A stretch of 64,000 nt of DNA, from NCBI GenBank assembly GCA_019745155.1, contig JAIETM010000016.1, positions 1-64,000 of the forward strand, read 5' to 3'. The notes below the pieces were generated by a model. That model did not search any database. It was not told the DNA's origin and saw only the letters and a list, made by a program, of their open reading frames with translations. The position numbers and the translations under genes were made by a program. Positions 46,333 to 54,737 of the stretch are shown piece after piece. Every line of letters starts with the position of its first letter. Within the stretch, counting starts at the first letter, position 1. The DNA comes from Chitinophagaceae bacterium. GTDB lineage: Bacteria > Bacteroidota > Bacteroidia > Chitinophagales > Chitinophagaceae.

Positions 46333-47661
46333 ATGAAGAGAACTTTACCCCTCATTGTTATTTTGATTTCTATTTCCTTGTTGGGACTTGTGGTATTACA
46401 AGTGTCCTGGGTAAAGAATATTCTGGAAGTAAGAAAGGGGCAGATACTCTCCAAAGTAGATGAAGCAGGTGTGGCTGTTTCTGCAGATTTGAGTCGTGCC
46501 ATGTATACACTGCCTGGCAAGCGCAGCTTACTGAAACGTTTTGGTATTGGCTCAGATTTATCCATGCGTCTACTGAAGACACCAAGTGTAGCAGAGAAAT
46601 TCAGCAAAAAAGATATTGAAGAGAAAATTCATCAAGCCTTAAAAGGCTCTGGTATTGAAAAAGTAGATGTGGAGTTTGCCATCATCAATATGTACGGAAA
46701 TGCAGAAATGGTATCAAATAATTTCGCACAGAAATTCTATGATACCACACACAACAAGTTGCGATTCTATGCCATCATTCCAGAATCATTGATGGAATTA
46801 GATGCGATGAATAGCTATGAGAATCTCGCACTAATTGTACCTGATTTTAACGTGCAAGTTTGGGAATCTTTGCGTTGGGTAATTGCTGGAGCAGTGGTGT
46901 TCATGCTCATCATATTTGCAGCTTTTTATATCACCTTATCTGCTTTACTAAATCAAAAGAAATTGAGTGAAATCAAAAGTGATTTCATCAATAATATGAC
47001 GCATGAACTCAAGACGCCGCTAGCGACCATTGCCTTGGCAGTAGATGCTGTGCGAAACGAGAAAGTGCAAAGCAATAAGGAGAAGCTAGATTATTTTACC
47101 GGGATTATTAAGGAAGAGAATGTGCGCATGAATAAACATGTGGAAACCATTTTGCAATCAGCATTGATGGATAGGCAGGAGTTGCGTCTACAGCCTATTG
47201 AAATAGATGTACACTTACTCTTGCATAGCCTGGTAGATAATTACGAATTACAATTGGCAGATAAGCAAGGTAATGTAGAATGGAAATTGAATGCCGCAAC
47301 ACATGTAGTTGAGGCTGATGAAACACATTTCACCAATATGCTTTCCAATCTGCTGGATAATGCGATTAAGTATTCTAAAGAACAATTACTAATTCGTATC
47401 AGTACACATAGTACCCATAAACATATGGTCATACGGATTGAGGATAATGGTATTGGTATGAATAAGGAGACCGTAAAGCGAATCTTCGAAAAATTCTATC
47501 GTGCACATACTGGTAATGTACACAATGTAAAAGGCTTCGGACTGGGTATGAGCTATGTAAAGTCAGTGATTGATGCACACAAAGGCCGCATCAAAGTAGA
47601 CAGCACGATTGGCAAAGGTTCTACCTTTATTGTAGAAATTCCATTAAAAGCAAAGCATTAG
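46333..47661 (+). CDS. Sensor histidine kinase
   Basis: Membrane-bound sensor kinase of about 442 residues. It has one helix near the N-terminus (LPLIVILISISLLGLVVLQ), a periplasmic sensor region of about 150 residues without a recognised domain, a second helix (WVIAGAVVFMLIIFAAFYIT) and a cytoplasmic kinase core. The phosphoacceptor block DFINNMTHELKTPLATIALA contains the H box. The ATPase part shows NLLDNAIKYS (N box), IEDNGIGM (G1) and GFGLGMSYVKSVIDAHKG (G2). No response regulator gene is adjacent, so it is an orphan kinase here. Its stop overlaps the convergent queA stop by four bases (TTAG). Confidence 0.92.
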   Translation: MKRTLPLIVILISISLLGLVVLQVSWVKNILEVRKGQILSKVDEAGVAVSADLSRAMYTLPGKRSLLKRFGIGSDLSMRLLKTPSVAEKFSKKDIEEKIHQALKGSGIEKVDVEFAIINMYGNAEMVSNNFAQKFYDTTHNKLRFYAIIPESLMELDAMNSYENLALIVPDFNVQVWESLRWVIAGAVVFMLIIFAAFYITLSALLNQKKLSEIKSDFINNMTHELKTPLATIALAVDAVRNEKVQSNKEKLDYFTGIIKEENVRMNKHVETILQSALMDRQELRLQPIEIDVHLLLHSLVDNYELQLADKQGNVEWKLNAATHVVEADETHFTNMLSNLLDNAIKYSKEQLLIRISTHSTHKHMVIRIEDNGIGMNKETVKRIFEKFYRAHTGNVHNVKGFGLGMSYVKSVIDAHKGRIKVDSTIGKGSTFIVEIPLKAKH

Positions 47662-48899
47662 TCTTTGCACCACAACAAGCTTCCATCTCCATAGCTAAGA
47701 AAGCGATAATTGTTGGCTAATGCATGCTGATAAATGTTTCTCCATGCATCGCCTACAACAGCTGATATCAAAAGGAGTAAAGTAGATTGAGGCTGATGAA
47801 AATTTGTAATCAACGCATCTGCCATACGAATACGATAGCCTGGTGCAATGAGTATTTGTGTTTTGCACATCAGTCTTTGGTTGTTGTTGGCTTGCATCCA
47901 ATCAAGTAAGCCTTGCAGTGCATTTGTTCTGCTAATGTCTTGTGGTAATTCGTACGCATCCCATTGGTGCATCATCAAATCATCTATTGTAATAGCTGTG
48001 ATTGCACTTTTTTGTGTATGATGTAGAACTTTCACCCCCATCCAATACAATGTTTCAATGGTGCGTAGGGATGTTGTGCCTATGGCGATAATTTTTCTGG
48101 AAGCCTGTTGTAATTGTTGAATGAGCGATGCGTCTACATCTATCCATTCTGCATGCATATCATGATCTTCCAGTTTCGCTGCTTTTACAGGTTTGAATGT
48201 GCCTGCACCAACATGCAGTGTAACAAATGCAGGATGAATATTTTTTATTGCAAGATTATTGAGTACACGTTCTGTGAAGTGTAGTCCTGCAGTAGGTGCC
48301 GCAACTGAGCCGTCATGTTGTGCATACACTGTTTGATATCTTTCTACATCGCTTGCTTCTGTAGCTCTATTTAAATAAGGCGGAAGCGGAATAGACCCTG
48401 CAGCATGCAGTACTTCTGCGAAGCTGATACTAGATTGAGTCCATGTAAAGTGAATCAAAAAGCAATCATGCAGGCTTGCTTCTTTTGTTGCATGAATGGT
48501 GAGTGTTTGCCCTTGATATGAGACATCTAAAACCAAGCTTCCTTCTTTCCATTTTTTCGCACCACCAATCAAGCAGCGCCAATACACTTCTCCGCGAGAG
48601 AGCATTGCGGTGGTGATATCGCTATAACGATCATCGGGCTCAAGACAAAATATCTCTATTTGTCCGCCAGTTGCTTTCTGAAATAGTAGTCTAGCTTCAA
48701 CCACCTTGGTATTATTACAAACCAATAGACTATCTGCAGGTAATTGCTCATGCAAGTGTTGGTAGATGCTTTCGGTGATCTGTCCCGACTTCCATACTAG
48801 GAGTTTACTCTGGTCGCGAACTTCTAAAGGGTATTTGGCGATCCTTTCTTCAGGTAAATCGTAGGTAAAGTCCTGTATAGAGATGTCTTTTGGATGCAT
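47658..48899 (-). CDS. queA: S-adenosylmethionine:tRNA ribosyltransferase-isomerase
   Basis: Makes epoxyqueuosine in tRNA by transferring and isomerising the ribosyl part of S-adenosylmethionine onto 7-aminomethyl-7-deazaguanine. The family blocks are clear: FTYDLPEERIAKYPLEVRDQ at the start, LLVCNNTKVVEARL, GSIPLPPYLNR, VAAPTAGLHFTERVL, VTLHVGAGTFKPVK, AIGTTSLRTIE and the C-terminal LITNFHQPQSTLL. From ATG 48899 it has 413 residues, longer than the Escherichia coli enzyme (356) but usual for this phylum as far as I recall. Residues before this ATG in the open frame are not family-like, and a -7 promoter element sits there. Confidence 0.95.
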   Translation of the reverse strand: MHPKDISIQDFTYDLPEERIAKYPLEVRDQSKLLVWKSGQITESIYQHLHEQLPADSLLVCNNTKVVEARLLFQKATGGQIEIFCLEPDDRYSDITTAMLSRGEVYWRCLIGGAKKWKEGSLVLDVSYQGQTLTIHATKEASLHDCFLIHFTWTQSSISFAEVLHAAGSIPLPPYLNRATEASDVERYQTVYAQHDGSVAAPTAGLHFTERVLNNLAIKNIHPAFVTLHVGAGTFKPVKAAKLEDHDMHAEWIDVDASLIQQLQQASRKIIAIGTTSLRTIETLYWMGVKVLHHTQKSAITAITIDDLMMHQWDAYELPQDISRTNALQGLLDWMQANNNQRLMCKTQILIAPGYRIRMADALITNFHQPQSTLLLLISAVVGDAWRNIYQHALANNYRFLSYGDGSLLWCKD

Positions 48900-48905
48900 G
48901 GGCCG

Positions 48906-48913
48906 CAAAGATA
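48906..48913 (-). promoter_or_regulatory. Putative -7 promoter element of queA
   Basis: On the minus strand TATCTTTG matches TAnnTTTG and is followed by CGGCCC and then ATG 48899, six bases later. The same TAnCTTTGCGGCC context precedes atpD. It supports the shorter QueA start and a very short or absent leader. Confidence 0.5.
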
Positions 48914-49088
48914 CGGGGGGTAAAGGGGCCAATGCTGCTTTCAAAGGTGGTTTGCTACAACGAGGCGGGATAATCCTCCACTTTTTACCACAAAAACAGG
49001 AAATCAGGCATTTTGAGCCCTTTTTTAAGGGTCAAGTGGTCATCTAGTAACCCACAGCCTAGGGGCTGGGCTTTCTAATCGATGTAGC

Positions 49089-49097
49089 TTATGCACA
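49089..49097 (+). promoter_or_regulatory. DnaA box TTATGCACA
   Basis: Exact match to the bacterial DnaA box consensus TTATnCACA, 271 bases before the mraZ start codon. Same orientation as the boxes at 49174 and 49352. Confidence 0.5.
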
Positions 49098-49173
49098 GCT
49101 CAAATGACCGATTTTGGCTGTTTTTGGGTTGATTTTGGCGCTAATCCACCAATGTTTTCGGCTTCTTCACGGG

Positions 49174-49192
49174 TTATCCACAGCTATTCACA
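49174..49192 (+). promoter_or_regulatory. DnaA box TTATCCACA plus adjacent near match
   Basis: TTATCCACA at 49174-49182 is the strongest form of the DnaA box. One base further, CTATTCACA at 49184-49192 differs at one position and lies in the same orientation, forming a 10-base-spaced pair. Confidence 0.55.
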
Positions 49193-49292
49193 TGAATTGA
49201 ACGAGTGAAACGCAATAAAATCGAGCAAAATCAAGCCTACAAAGCATTGTAGCTCACTGTTTTTTGTGGAAAAATACAGTGCTCCCAGATTT

Positions 49293-49340
49293 GGGGTAAA
49301 AGTGGTAAAAAGTGTTATTTTGTGTCAATAAATGGTAAAT
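49293..49340 (+). promoter_or_regulatory. Probable MraZ operator (10-bp phased repeats)
   Basis: Five units at 49293, 49302, 49312, 49322 and 49332: GGGGTAAAA, GTGGTAAAAA, GTGTTATTTT, GTGTCAATAA and ATGGTAAAT. The 9-10-base spacing puts them on one helix face. In Escherichia coli MraZ binds direct repeats with G-rich cores at 10-base spacing upstream of its own gene, so autoregulation is the natural reading. The last units are weak and the assignment is inference from position and periodicity. Confidence 0.6.
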
Positions 49341-49351
49341 CTTAATTGAAT

Positions 49352-49360
49352 TTATTCACA
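49352..49360 (+). promoter_or_regulatory. DnaA box TTATTCACA at the mraZ start codon
   Basis: Exact TTATnCACA match whose last base is the A of the mraZ ATG. Bound DnaA here would lie across the start of the first dcw gene. A single match could be chance; the cluster makes it notable. Confidence 0.4.
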
Positions 49361-49824
49361 TGATCGGTTTCCTCGGAGAATATGAAGCAACAGTTGACGC
49401 GAAAGGTCGCTTCCTCCTGCCTGCCGGCTTTAAAAAGCAGCTGACAGAAGGGGAGAACCGCTTCATAATTTCCAGAGGTTTTGAAAAATGCCTCACCCTG
49501 TACCCGATGAAAAGTTGGGAGCCGATCATGAATAAGATTAACCAGTTAAATGATTTCGACCCAAAAGTACGCGAATTCCGTCGCCAGTTTCTGGGTGGCG
49601 CAACCGAGATCGAGCTGGACGCAGCCGGCCGTTTGTTGTTGCCCCCTACACTGAAGGAGTTCGCTGGCTTAAGCAAGGATATCATCCTTGTGGCTGCCCT
49701 CGACAAAATCGAAATCTGGGATGCCGGTAAGTACAAACAGCTCTTTGAGGATTTCTCTCCCGAAGCTTTCAGTAACCTGGCGCAGGATGTGATGACCAAA
49801 AAAGATGATGCACCGAAAAGTTGA
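49360..49824 (+). CDS. mraZ: Transcriptional regulator / division cluster protein MraZ
   Basis: First gene of the dcw cluster, a 154-residue DNA-binding protein of the AbrB-like (SpoVT) fold with two tandem domains. The repeated signature appears as YEATVDAKGRFLLPAGFKK (about residues 8-26) and again as ATEIELDAAGRLLLPPTLKE (about 80-99). MraZ forms ring oligomers and represses the dcw operon by binding repeats upstream of itself; matching phased repeats lie just before the gene. It ends two bases before, or overlaps, rsmH depending on which rsmH start is used. Confidence 0.95.
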   Translation: MIGFLGEYEATVDAKGRFLLPAGFKKQLTEGENRFIISRGFEKCLTLYPMKSWEPIMNKINQLNDFDPKVREFRRQFLGGATEIELDAAGRLLLPPTLKEFAGLSKDIILVAALDKIEIWDAGKYKQLFEDFSPEAFSNLAQDVMTKKDDAPKS

Positions 49825-49825
49825 C

Positions 49826-50770
49826 ATGATGCAGCAACCAAAACCAACCGCTAACTCGTCAGCCGCCTCATCTACTTATCATATCCCCGTCCTCTACCGC
49901 GAAAGCCTGGAAGCCTTGCAGATCAAACCAGCGGGTGTGTATGTGGATTGCACATTTGGTGGTGGTGGTCATAGCAGAGGTATTCTGGAACAGCTGGGCC
50001 CTGATGGTAAGTTGATCGCTTTCGATCAGGATGCAGATGCGCAACGCAATCTTCCTGAAGATGCACGTGTGCTCTTTGTGCCACAGAATTTCAGACATAT
50101 CCAGCGCTTTCTCCGTTTATATAAAATCACGGAGGTAGATGGTGTGCTGGCTGATCTGGGTGTTAGCAGTCATCAGTTTGATGAAGGCACGCGCGGTTTC
50201 TCTACACGTTTTGATGGTCCGCTCGATATGCGGATGGATCAGCGTCAGGAAGCCAGTGCTGCAGATGTTGTGAAAAATTTTACTGAGCAACAATTGCACA
50301 AATTGTTTGAGCAGTATGGTGAAGTAAGCAATTCCAGAACACTCGCTAAGCATATCGTTGAAAGCAGAGGTGCGCATGCCTTGCAAACCATTGATCAGTT
50401 CAAAGCGATGATTGCACCGGTGGTAAAGGGAAATCCCAACAAGTATCTGGCCCAGGTATTTCAGGCATTGCGGATTGAGGTAAACGACGAGATGGGTGCT
50501 TTAAGGGAAATGCTGCAGCAGCTTCCTGCTGTGCTGAAGAAAGGTGGGCGTGCAGCCATCATCACCTTTCACTCCATTGAAGACAGGATCGTAAAGAACT
50601 TTTTCCGTCAGGGCAGTTTTGATGAATTGCCTGATAACCCCTTGTTGTCTGTGGAGAAGTACAATCCGCTACAAGTAATCACCAAAAAACCTTTGGTGGC
50701 TACCGATGCAGAGCAAAAACAAAATACCAGAAGTCGCAGCGCTAAACTGCGTGTGGCTGAAAAAAAATAA
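49826..50770 (+). CDS. rsmH: 16S rRNA (cytosine(1402)-N(4))-methyltransferase RsmH
   Basis: S-adenosylmethionine-dependent methyltransferase acting on C1402 of 16S rRNA, formerly MraW. Visible blocks are YHIPVLYRESLEALQI, the SAM-binding VDCTFGGGGHSRGILE, ADLGVSSHQFDEGTRGFSTR, DGPLDMRMDQ and AIITFHSIEDRIVKNFFR near the end, with the Arg/Ser/Lys-rich tail SRSAKLRVAEKK. I place the start at ATG 49826 just after the mraZ stop; ATG 49829 is next to it, and an ATG at 49805 would overlap mraZ by 20 bases. The N-terminal 15 residues are not conserved in the family, so the exact start stays open. Confidence 0.95.
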   Translation: MMQQPKPTANSSAASSTYHIPVLYRESLEALQIKPAGVYVDCTFGGGGHSRGILEQLGPDGKLIAFDQDADAQRNLPEDARVLFVPQNFRHIQRFLRLYKITEVDGVLADLGVSSHQFDEGTRGFSTRFDGPLDMRMDQRQEASAADVVKNFTEQQLHKLFEQYGEVSNSRTLAKHIVESRGAHALQTIDQFKAMIAPVVKGNPNKYLAQVFQALRIEVNDEMGALREMLQQLPAVLKKGGRAAIITFHSIEDRIVKNFFRQGSFDELPDNPLLSVEKYNPLQVITKKPLVATDAEQKQNTRSRSAKLRVAEKK

Positions 50771-50772
50771 GG

Positions 50773-51108
50773 ATGAACGAAACCGTATCAACAGAACAAA
50801 AGCGCACTAAGCTCAATCCGCTAAAGGGTTTGGGCGGACAGTGGATTGTTGACAACACCGGTTTCTTTCTCTTCCTCGCAGTGCTGGCAGTAGTCTATAT
50901 CGCGAACGGACATGTAGCAGATAAAATGCTGCGCGATATTGATAGAACAGAAGATGAGATTAAGCAACTGCAGTTTGAATATAAGACAGTGAAGCGTGAA
51001 GTGATGTTCAGAACAGAAGAAGCGCAATTGGTGAAAGCGGTAACACCAATGGGCTTGGAGATACCAAAAGAAATGCCGCAAAGATTACAACTCGAGAAAA
51101 CACATTAG
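50773..51108 (+). CDS. ftsL: FtsL-like cell division protein
   Basis: A 111-residue bitopic membrane protein in the position of FtsL, between rsmH and the division transpeptidase. A short cytoplasmic N-terminus is followed by one membrane helix (FFLFLAVLAVVYIANG, about residues 31-46) and a periplasmic coiled coil (DRTEDEIKQLQFEYKTVKRE). Sequence similarity to proteobacterial FtsL is weak, as usual; the identification rests on topology, size and gene order. Bacteroidota versions form their own family. It would bridge FtsQ, FtsI and FtsW in the divisome. Confidence 0.82.
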   Translation: MNETVSTEQKRTKLNPLKGLGGQWIVDNTGFFLFLAVLAVVYIANGHVADKMLRDIDRTEDEIKQLQFEYKTVKREVMFRTEEAQLVKAVTPMGLEIPKEMPQRLQLEKTH

Positions 51109-51117
51109 TCCTAAGGA

Positions 51118-53235
51118 ATGGAGGTTAAAAAAGACATACTCTGGCGCGTATACCTGGTGTTTATCCTGGTGATCGTAGTATGCTTGTTCATTTTTGGCAA
51201 GGCATTCTACATTCAACAGGTACAGGGTGCTTACTGGAGAAGTCTGAGTGATAGCTTGCATCAGGGAGTAGAAATCATCGAAGCAGAGCGTGGTACCATT
51301 TATAGTGAAGATGGTGAAATGCTGAGCACTAGTGTGCCAGAGTTTGATTTTTATATTGATTTCCGCGCAAAGGGGTTACGTGAAAATAATGGCAAACGTT
51401 TCCGCGAAAATTTAGACTCATTAAGCTATTGCTTATCCAATCTCTTCAAGGATATGACACCTGCCGAATACAAGCGTATGCTGCAGCAGGGTTACAAAGA
51501 GCAATTGGGTTATTTCCCATTGCGTAAGAAAGTGTCTTATCGCGAGTATCAGCAGATCATGGAATTTCCGCTGGTGCGTCAAGGTAGAAACAAGAGTGGT
51601 TTTATTCCTGAGAATAGAAGCGTGCGCATGAATCCTTATCCCATGCTCGCTTTCAGAACCATTGGTTTGGCGAGAGATTCTTTCAAAGTAGGATTGGAAT
51701 TATCTTATGATACGGTGCTGAAAGGCAGAAGCGGTAGAAGATTGGTACGCAGAATTGCCGGCGGTGTAGGTGTACCTGTTGAGGATGAGTCAATGCAGAT
51801 CGAACCAGAGAATGGCAAGGATGTGGTAACAACGCTCGATGTATTCATTCAGGAAGTAACGGAGAATGCATTGTTGAAAATGATGACTGCTAACGAAGCA
51901 GTGCATGGTTGTGCTATCGTGATGGAAACGGCAACAGGTAAAATCAAAGCCATTGCTAATCTTGGTCGCAGAGCTGATGGTACATATTGGGAAGATTTTA
52001 ATTACGCTATCAATCCTTCAGAGCCTGGTTCTACGATTAAGCTGGCAACCATGATGGCTTTGTTAGAGGATAAGAAAGTTGGTTTGAACAATCAGGTGAA
52101 TCTGGAAGGTGGTAAATGGCAGGTGGCCGATAGAACCGTATTTGATAGTGAGCAGCACGGTCGCAGCAACGTAACTGTAGAGCAGGCTTTTGAATTAAGC
52201 TCTAATGTGGGCATGGCAAAATTGGCACTGCAGCATTATGGCAACACGCCTTCACAGTTTATTCGTCACTTAAGTAAAATGCGTTTGGATACAGTAACGG
52301 GTATTGATCTGCGTGGTGAGCGTAATCCTGTTATCTACAAGCCAGGCACACGTTATTGGAGTTCGACTACTTTACCTTGGATGGCTTTCGGTTATAACTT
52401 ATCTGTTAGTCCGCTCCAGACCTTGATGCTCTATAACGCCGTTGCGAATAATGGAAAACTGGTGAAGCCATATCTGGTGAAATCGATCAAAGATCAAGGT
52501 GTTACGGTGCGCGAGTTTCAGCCAATCACATTGAATGATCAATTGGTAAGTGCACAAACGCTACAGCAATTGAAAGTTTGTCTGGAAGGTGTTTGTCATT
52601 CTGAATATGGTACAGCGAGAAGGTTATTCCAGAATGCCGCGTATAAAGCAGCGGGTAAAACAGGCACTTCATTGGTAGCGGATGGCAATCGTGGCTATGC
52701 CGATAAAATTTATCAATCATCATTTGCAGGTTATTTCCCAGCGGATAATCCGCAGTACAGCTGTATCGTGGTGATTCGTAATAAACCGCAAGCATTGAAG
52801 TTTTACGGTGCAGATGTAGCTGGTCCGGTATTCAGAGAAATCGCTGACAGATTGTATGCAACCTATGTCCGTGGCGTTGATAAGAAGACAAACAGTAATC
52901 AATCTGATAGCAGCTTTTTCCGCTATGCGGGATACAAGCAGGATTTACAGCTCGTGACTAATAAGCTGAATATCCGATTCAAAGATTCTACCGGCAGAGC
53001 AGATGAGTGGATGCAACTGCAATCTGTAAACAAGCAAGTCTATGCTGGTAAGTTGCCCATGCAGCAGCAAAAAATGCCAGCATTGAAAGGAATGGCACTG
53101 AAAGATGCTGTCTACGCTTGTGAGAATATGGGCTTGAAAGTGCAGGTGCATGGAAGTGGTAAAGTGCAGCAACAATCTGTATTGGCAGGACAGCCTATTG
53201 CAAAAGGACAATTGATTCAACTGGAGCTAAACTAA
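51118..53235 (+). CDS. ftsI: Division-specific peptidoglycan transpeptidase (PBP3/FtsI) with PASTA domain
   Basis: Septal cross-linking enzyme, 705 residues. An N-terminal membrane helix (VFILVIVVCLFIFGKAFYI) is followed by the dimerisation domain and then the penicillin-binding transpeptidase domain. Active-site motifs are SxxK as S305-TIK (EPGSTIKLA), SxN as S361-S-N363 (ELSSNVGMAK) and KTG at K514 (AAGKTGTS). A C-terminal PASTA domain follows (about 640-705: MPALKGMALKDAVYACENMG), a feature of PBP2x/SpoVD-type proteins and of Bacteroidota FtsI, not of the Escherichia coli protein. It begins nine bases after ftsL and ends one base before murE. Confidence 0.95.
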   Translation: MEVKKDILWRVYLVFILVIVVCLFIFGKAFYIQQVQGAYWRSLSDSLHQGVEIIEAERGTIYSEDGEMLSTSVPEFDFYIDFRAKGLRENNGKRFRENLDSLSYCLSNLFKDMTPAEYKRMLQQGYKEQLGYFPLRKKVSYREYQQIMEFPLVRQGRNKSGFIPENRSVRMNPYPMLAFRTIGLARDSFKVGLELSYDTVLKGRSGRRLVRRIAGGVGVPVEDESMQIEPENGKDVVTTLDVFIQEVTENALLKMMTANEAVHGCAIVMETATGKIKAIANLGRRADGTYWEDFNYAINPSEPGSTIKLATMMALLEDKKVGLNNQVNLEGGKWQVADRTVFDSEQHGRSNVTVEQAFELSSNVGMAKLALQHYGNTPSQFIRHLSKMRLDTVTGIDLRGERNPVIYKPGTRYWSSTTLPWMAFGYNLSVSPLQTLMLYNAVANNGKLVKPYLVKSIKDQGVTVREFQPITLNDQLVSAQTLQQLKVCLEGVCHSEYGTARRLFQNAAYKAAGKTGTSLVADGNRGYADKIYQSSFAGYFPADNPQYSCIVVIRNKPQALKFYGADVAGPVFREIADRLYATYVRGVDKKTNSNQSDSSFFRYAGYKQDLQLVTNKLNIRFKDSTGRADEWMQLQSVNKQVYAGKLPMQQQKMPALKGMALKDAVYACENMGLKVQVHGSGKVQQQSVLAGQPIAKGQLIQLELN

Positions 53236-53236
53236 T

Positions 53237-54700
53237 ATGGCAATATTAAAAGACATATTGTACAAAGTGCGCCTTCAGGAGGTGATCGGTAGCACACAGC
53301 TGGAGATCAAAGCTGTGCACATCGATTCTCGAAAAGTGCAGGCTGGCGATTTGTTTATTGCCATCAAGGGCGTGCAGACAGATGGTCATCAGTTTATTGC
53401 AACAGCTATTCAACAGGGTGCTAGCGCGATTGTGTGTGAAAATATGCCTGCTGATATGGTAGAAGGTGTGGTTTATGTGCAGACTGCCAATGCACAAGAA
53501 GCAGCAGCCTATATCGCTACTAATTTTTATCAGCATCCTTCATCGAAAATCAAACTAGTAGGTGTTACTGGTACAAATGGTAAAACCACTATCGCTACTG
53601 TATTATTTAAGTTGTTTTCCAAACTGGGCTATCGTTGCGGTCTTATCAGTACGGTACAAAACCAGATTGGCGAAAACATCGTTCCTGCAACCCATACTAC
53701 ACCTGATGCCATTAGTCTAAACGCATTGCTGGCACAAATGGTAGAAGCTGGTTGTACCCATGTGTTCATGGAATGTAGCAGCCATGCCATTCATCAGCAT
53801 CGTATCACGGGCTTGCAATTTGCCGGAGCCATCTTCAGCAATATCACCCACGATCATTTGGATTACCACAAGACTTTCGATGAGTATATCCGTGTGAAGA
53901 AAGCTTTCTTCGATGGCCTGGGTAATGAAGCATTCGCTATCTCTAATGCTGATGATAAGCGTGGCACTGTGATGTTACAGAATACGAGCGCTAAGACCTA
54001 TTACTATGCGCTGAAGACAGCTGCTGCTTTCAAAGGAAAGATTCTGGATAATGCGTTAACCGGTTTACAAATGCTGGTGAATGAGCAAGAAGTGCATTTT
54101 CGTTTGATTGGTGAATTCAATGCCTACAACTTGTTAGCGGTTTATGGTGCTGCGATTTGCTTGGGTGAAGAGCGCAATCAAGTATTAACAGTACTCAGCA
54201 TGCTGAGTGGTGCAGAAGGCAGGTTTGAATATACCATCAGTGCACAGCGCATTGTAGGAATTGTGGACTATGCGCATACGCCAGATGCTTTGGAAAATGT
54301 ATTGGCGACCATTAAAAAGTTACGCAAAGGTCATGAGCAAGTGATTACTGTTGTTGGCTGTGGTGGTGATAGAGACAAAACCAAGCGTCCTATCATGGCG
54401 CAGGTGGCTTGTGATCTGAGTGATCGTGTGATTCTGACAAGTGATAATCCCAGAACCGAAGATCCGCAGGCGATACTGCAGGATATGGAAGCTGGATTGA
54501 ATAGTGCAGCAAAAAGAAAATACATCTCTATCGTGGATAGAAAGGAAGCCATTAAAACGGCGGTGAGTTTGGCTGGTCCGGAAGACATTATTCTGGTAGC
54601 CGGTAAGGGGCATGAGAAGTATCAAGACATCAAAGGCGTAAAACATCCTTTTGATGACAAAGCTGTACTGGCTGAGCAATTTGAATTACTAGGTAAGTAG
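53237..54700 (+). CDS. murE: UDP-N-acetylmuramoyl-L-alanyl-D-glutamate--2,6-diaminopimelate ligase
   Basis: Cytoplasmic Mur ligase adding the third residue of the stem peptide. The ATP loop GVTGTNGKTTIATVL lies near residue 112, the carbamylated-lysine region and FSNITHDHLDYHKTFDEY follow, and the C-terminal domain carries DNPR (about residue 403, TSDNPRTEDP). That motif selects meso-diaminopimelate over lysine, so the wall is expected to be of the mDAP type. The end block VAGKGHEKYQDIKG is typical of MurE. 487 residues. Starts directly after ftsI. Confidence 0.96.
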   Translation: MAILKDILYKVRLQEVIGSTQLEIKAVHIDSRKVQAGDLFIAIKGVQTDGHQFIATAIQQGASAIVCENMPADMVEGVVYVQTANAQEAAAYIATNFYQHPSSKIKLVGVTGTNGKTTIATVLFKLFSKLGYRCGLISTVQNQIGENIVPATHTTPDAISLNALLAQMVEAGCTHVFMECSSHAIHQHRITGLQFAGAIFSNITHDHLDYHKTFDEYIRVKKAFFDGLGNEAFAISNADDKRGTVMLQNTSAKTYYYALKTAAAFKGKILDNALTGLQMLVNEQEVHFRLIGEFNAYNLLAVYGAAICLGEERNQVLTVLSMLSGAEGRFEYTISAQRIVGIVDYAHTPDALENVLATIKKLRKGHEQVITVVGCGGDRDKTKRPIMAQVACDLSDRVILTSDNPRTEDPQAILQDMEAGLNSAAKRKYISIVDRKEAIKTAVSLAGPEDIILVAGKGHEKYQDIKGVKHPFDDKAVLAEQFELLGK

Positions 54701-54737
54701 GTAACTACTTATCGGAAATATATAAACCGTACCCACT

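Larger units (their letters stand above)
48914..49359. other. Divergent regulatory region between queA and mraZ
   Basis: About 450 bases without a gene. It holds three perfect DnaA boxes (49089-49097, 49174-49182, 49352-49360), two near matches (CTATTCACA at 49184-49192; TGTGGAAAA on the opposite orientation at 49265-49273) and the phased array of probable MraZ sites at 49293-49340. A short inverted repeat (CCCAcagCCTAGGGGCTGGG) is readable near 49051-49070. The promoter of the dcw cluster should lie here. Confidence 0.6.

Noticed and set aside
49805-49824. Overlap of mraZ and rsmH read as a frameshift
   Set aside because: Both proteins are complete; ATG 49826 gives RsmH without overlap, so no frameshift needs to be assumed.
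49356-49847. A 163-codon minus-strand frame opposite mraZ
   Set aside because: It mirrors mraZ, which has both conserved AbrB-like repeats; the reverse frame has no family features.
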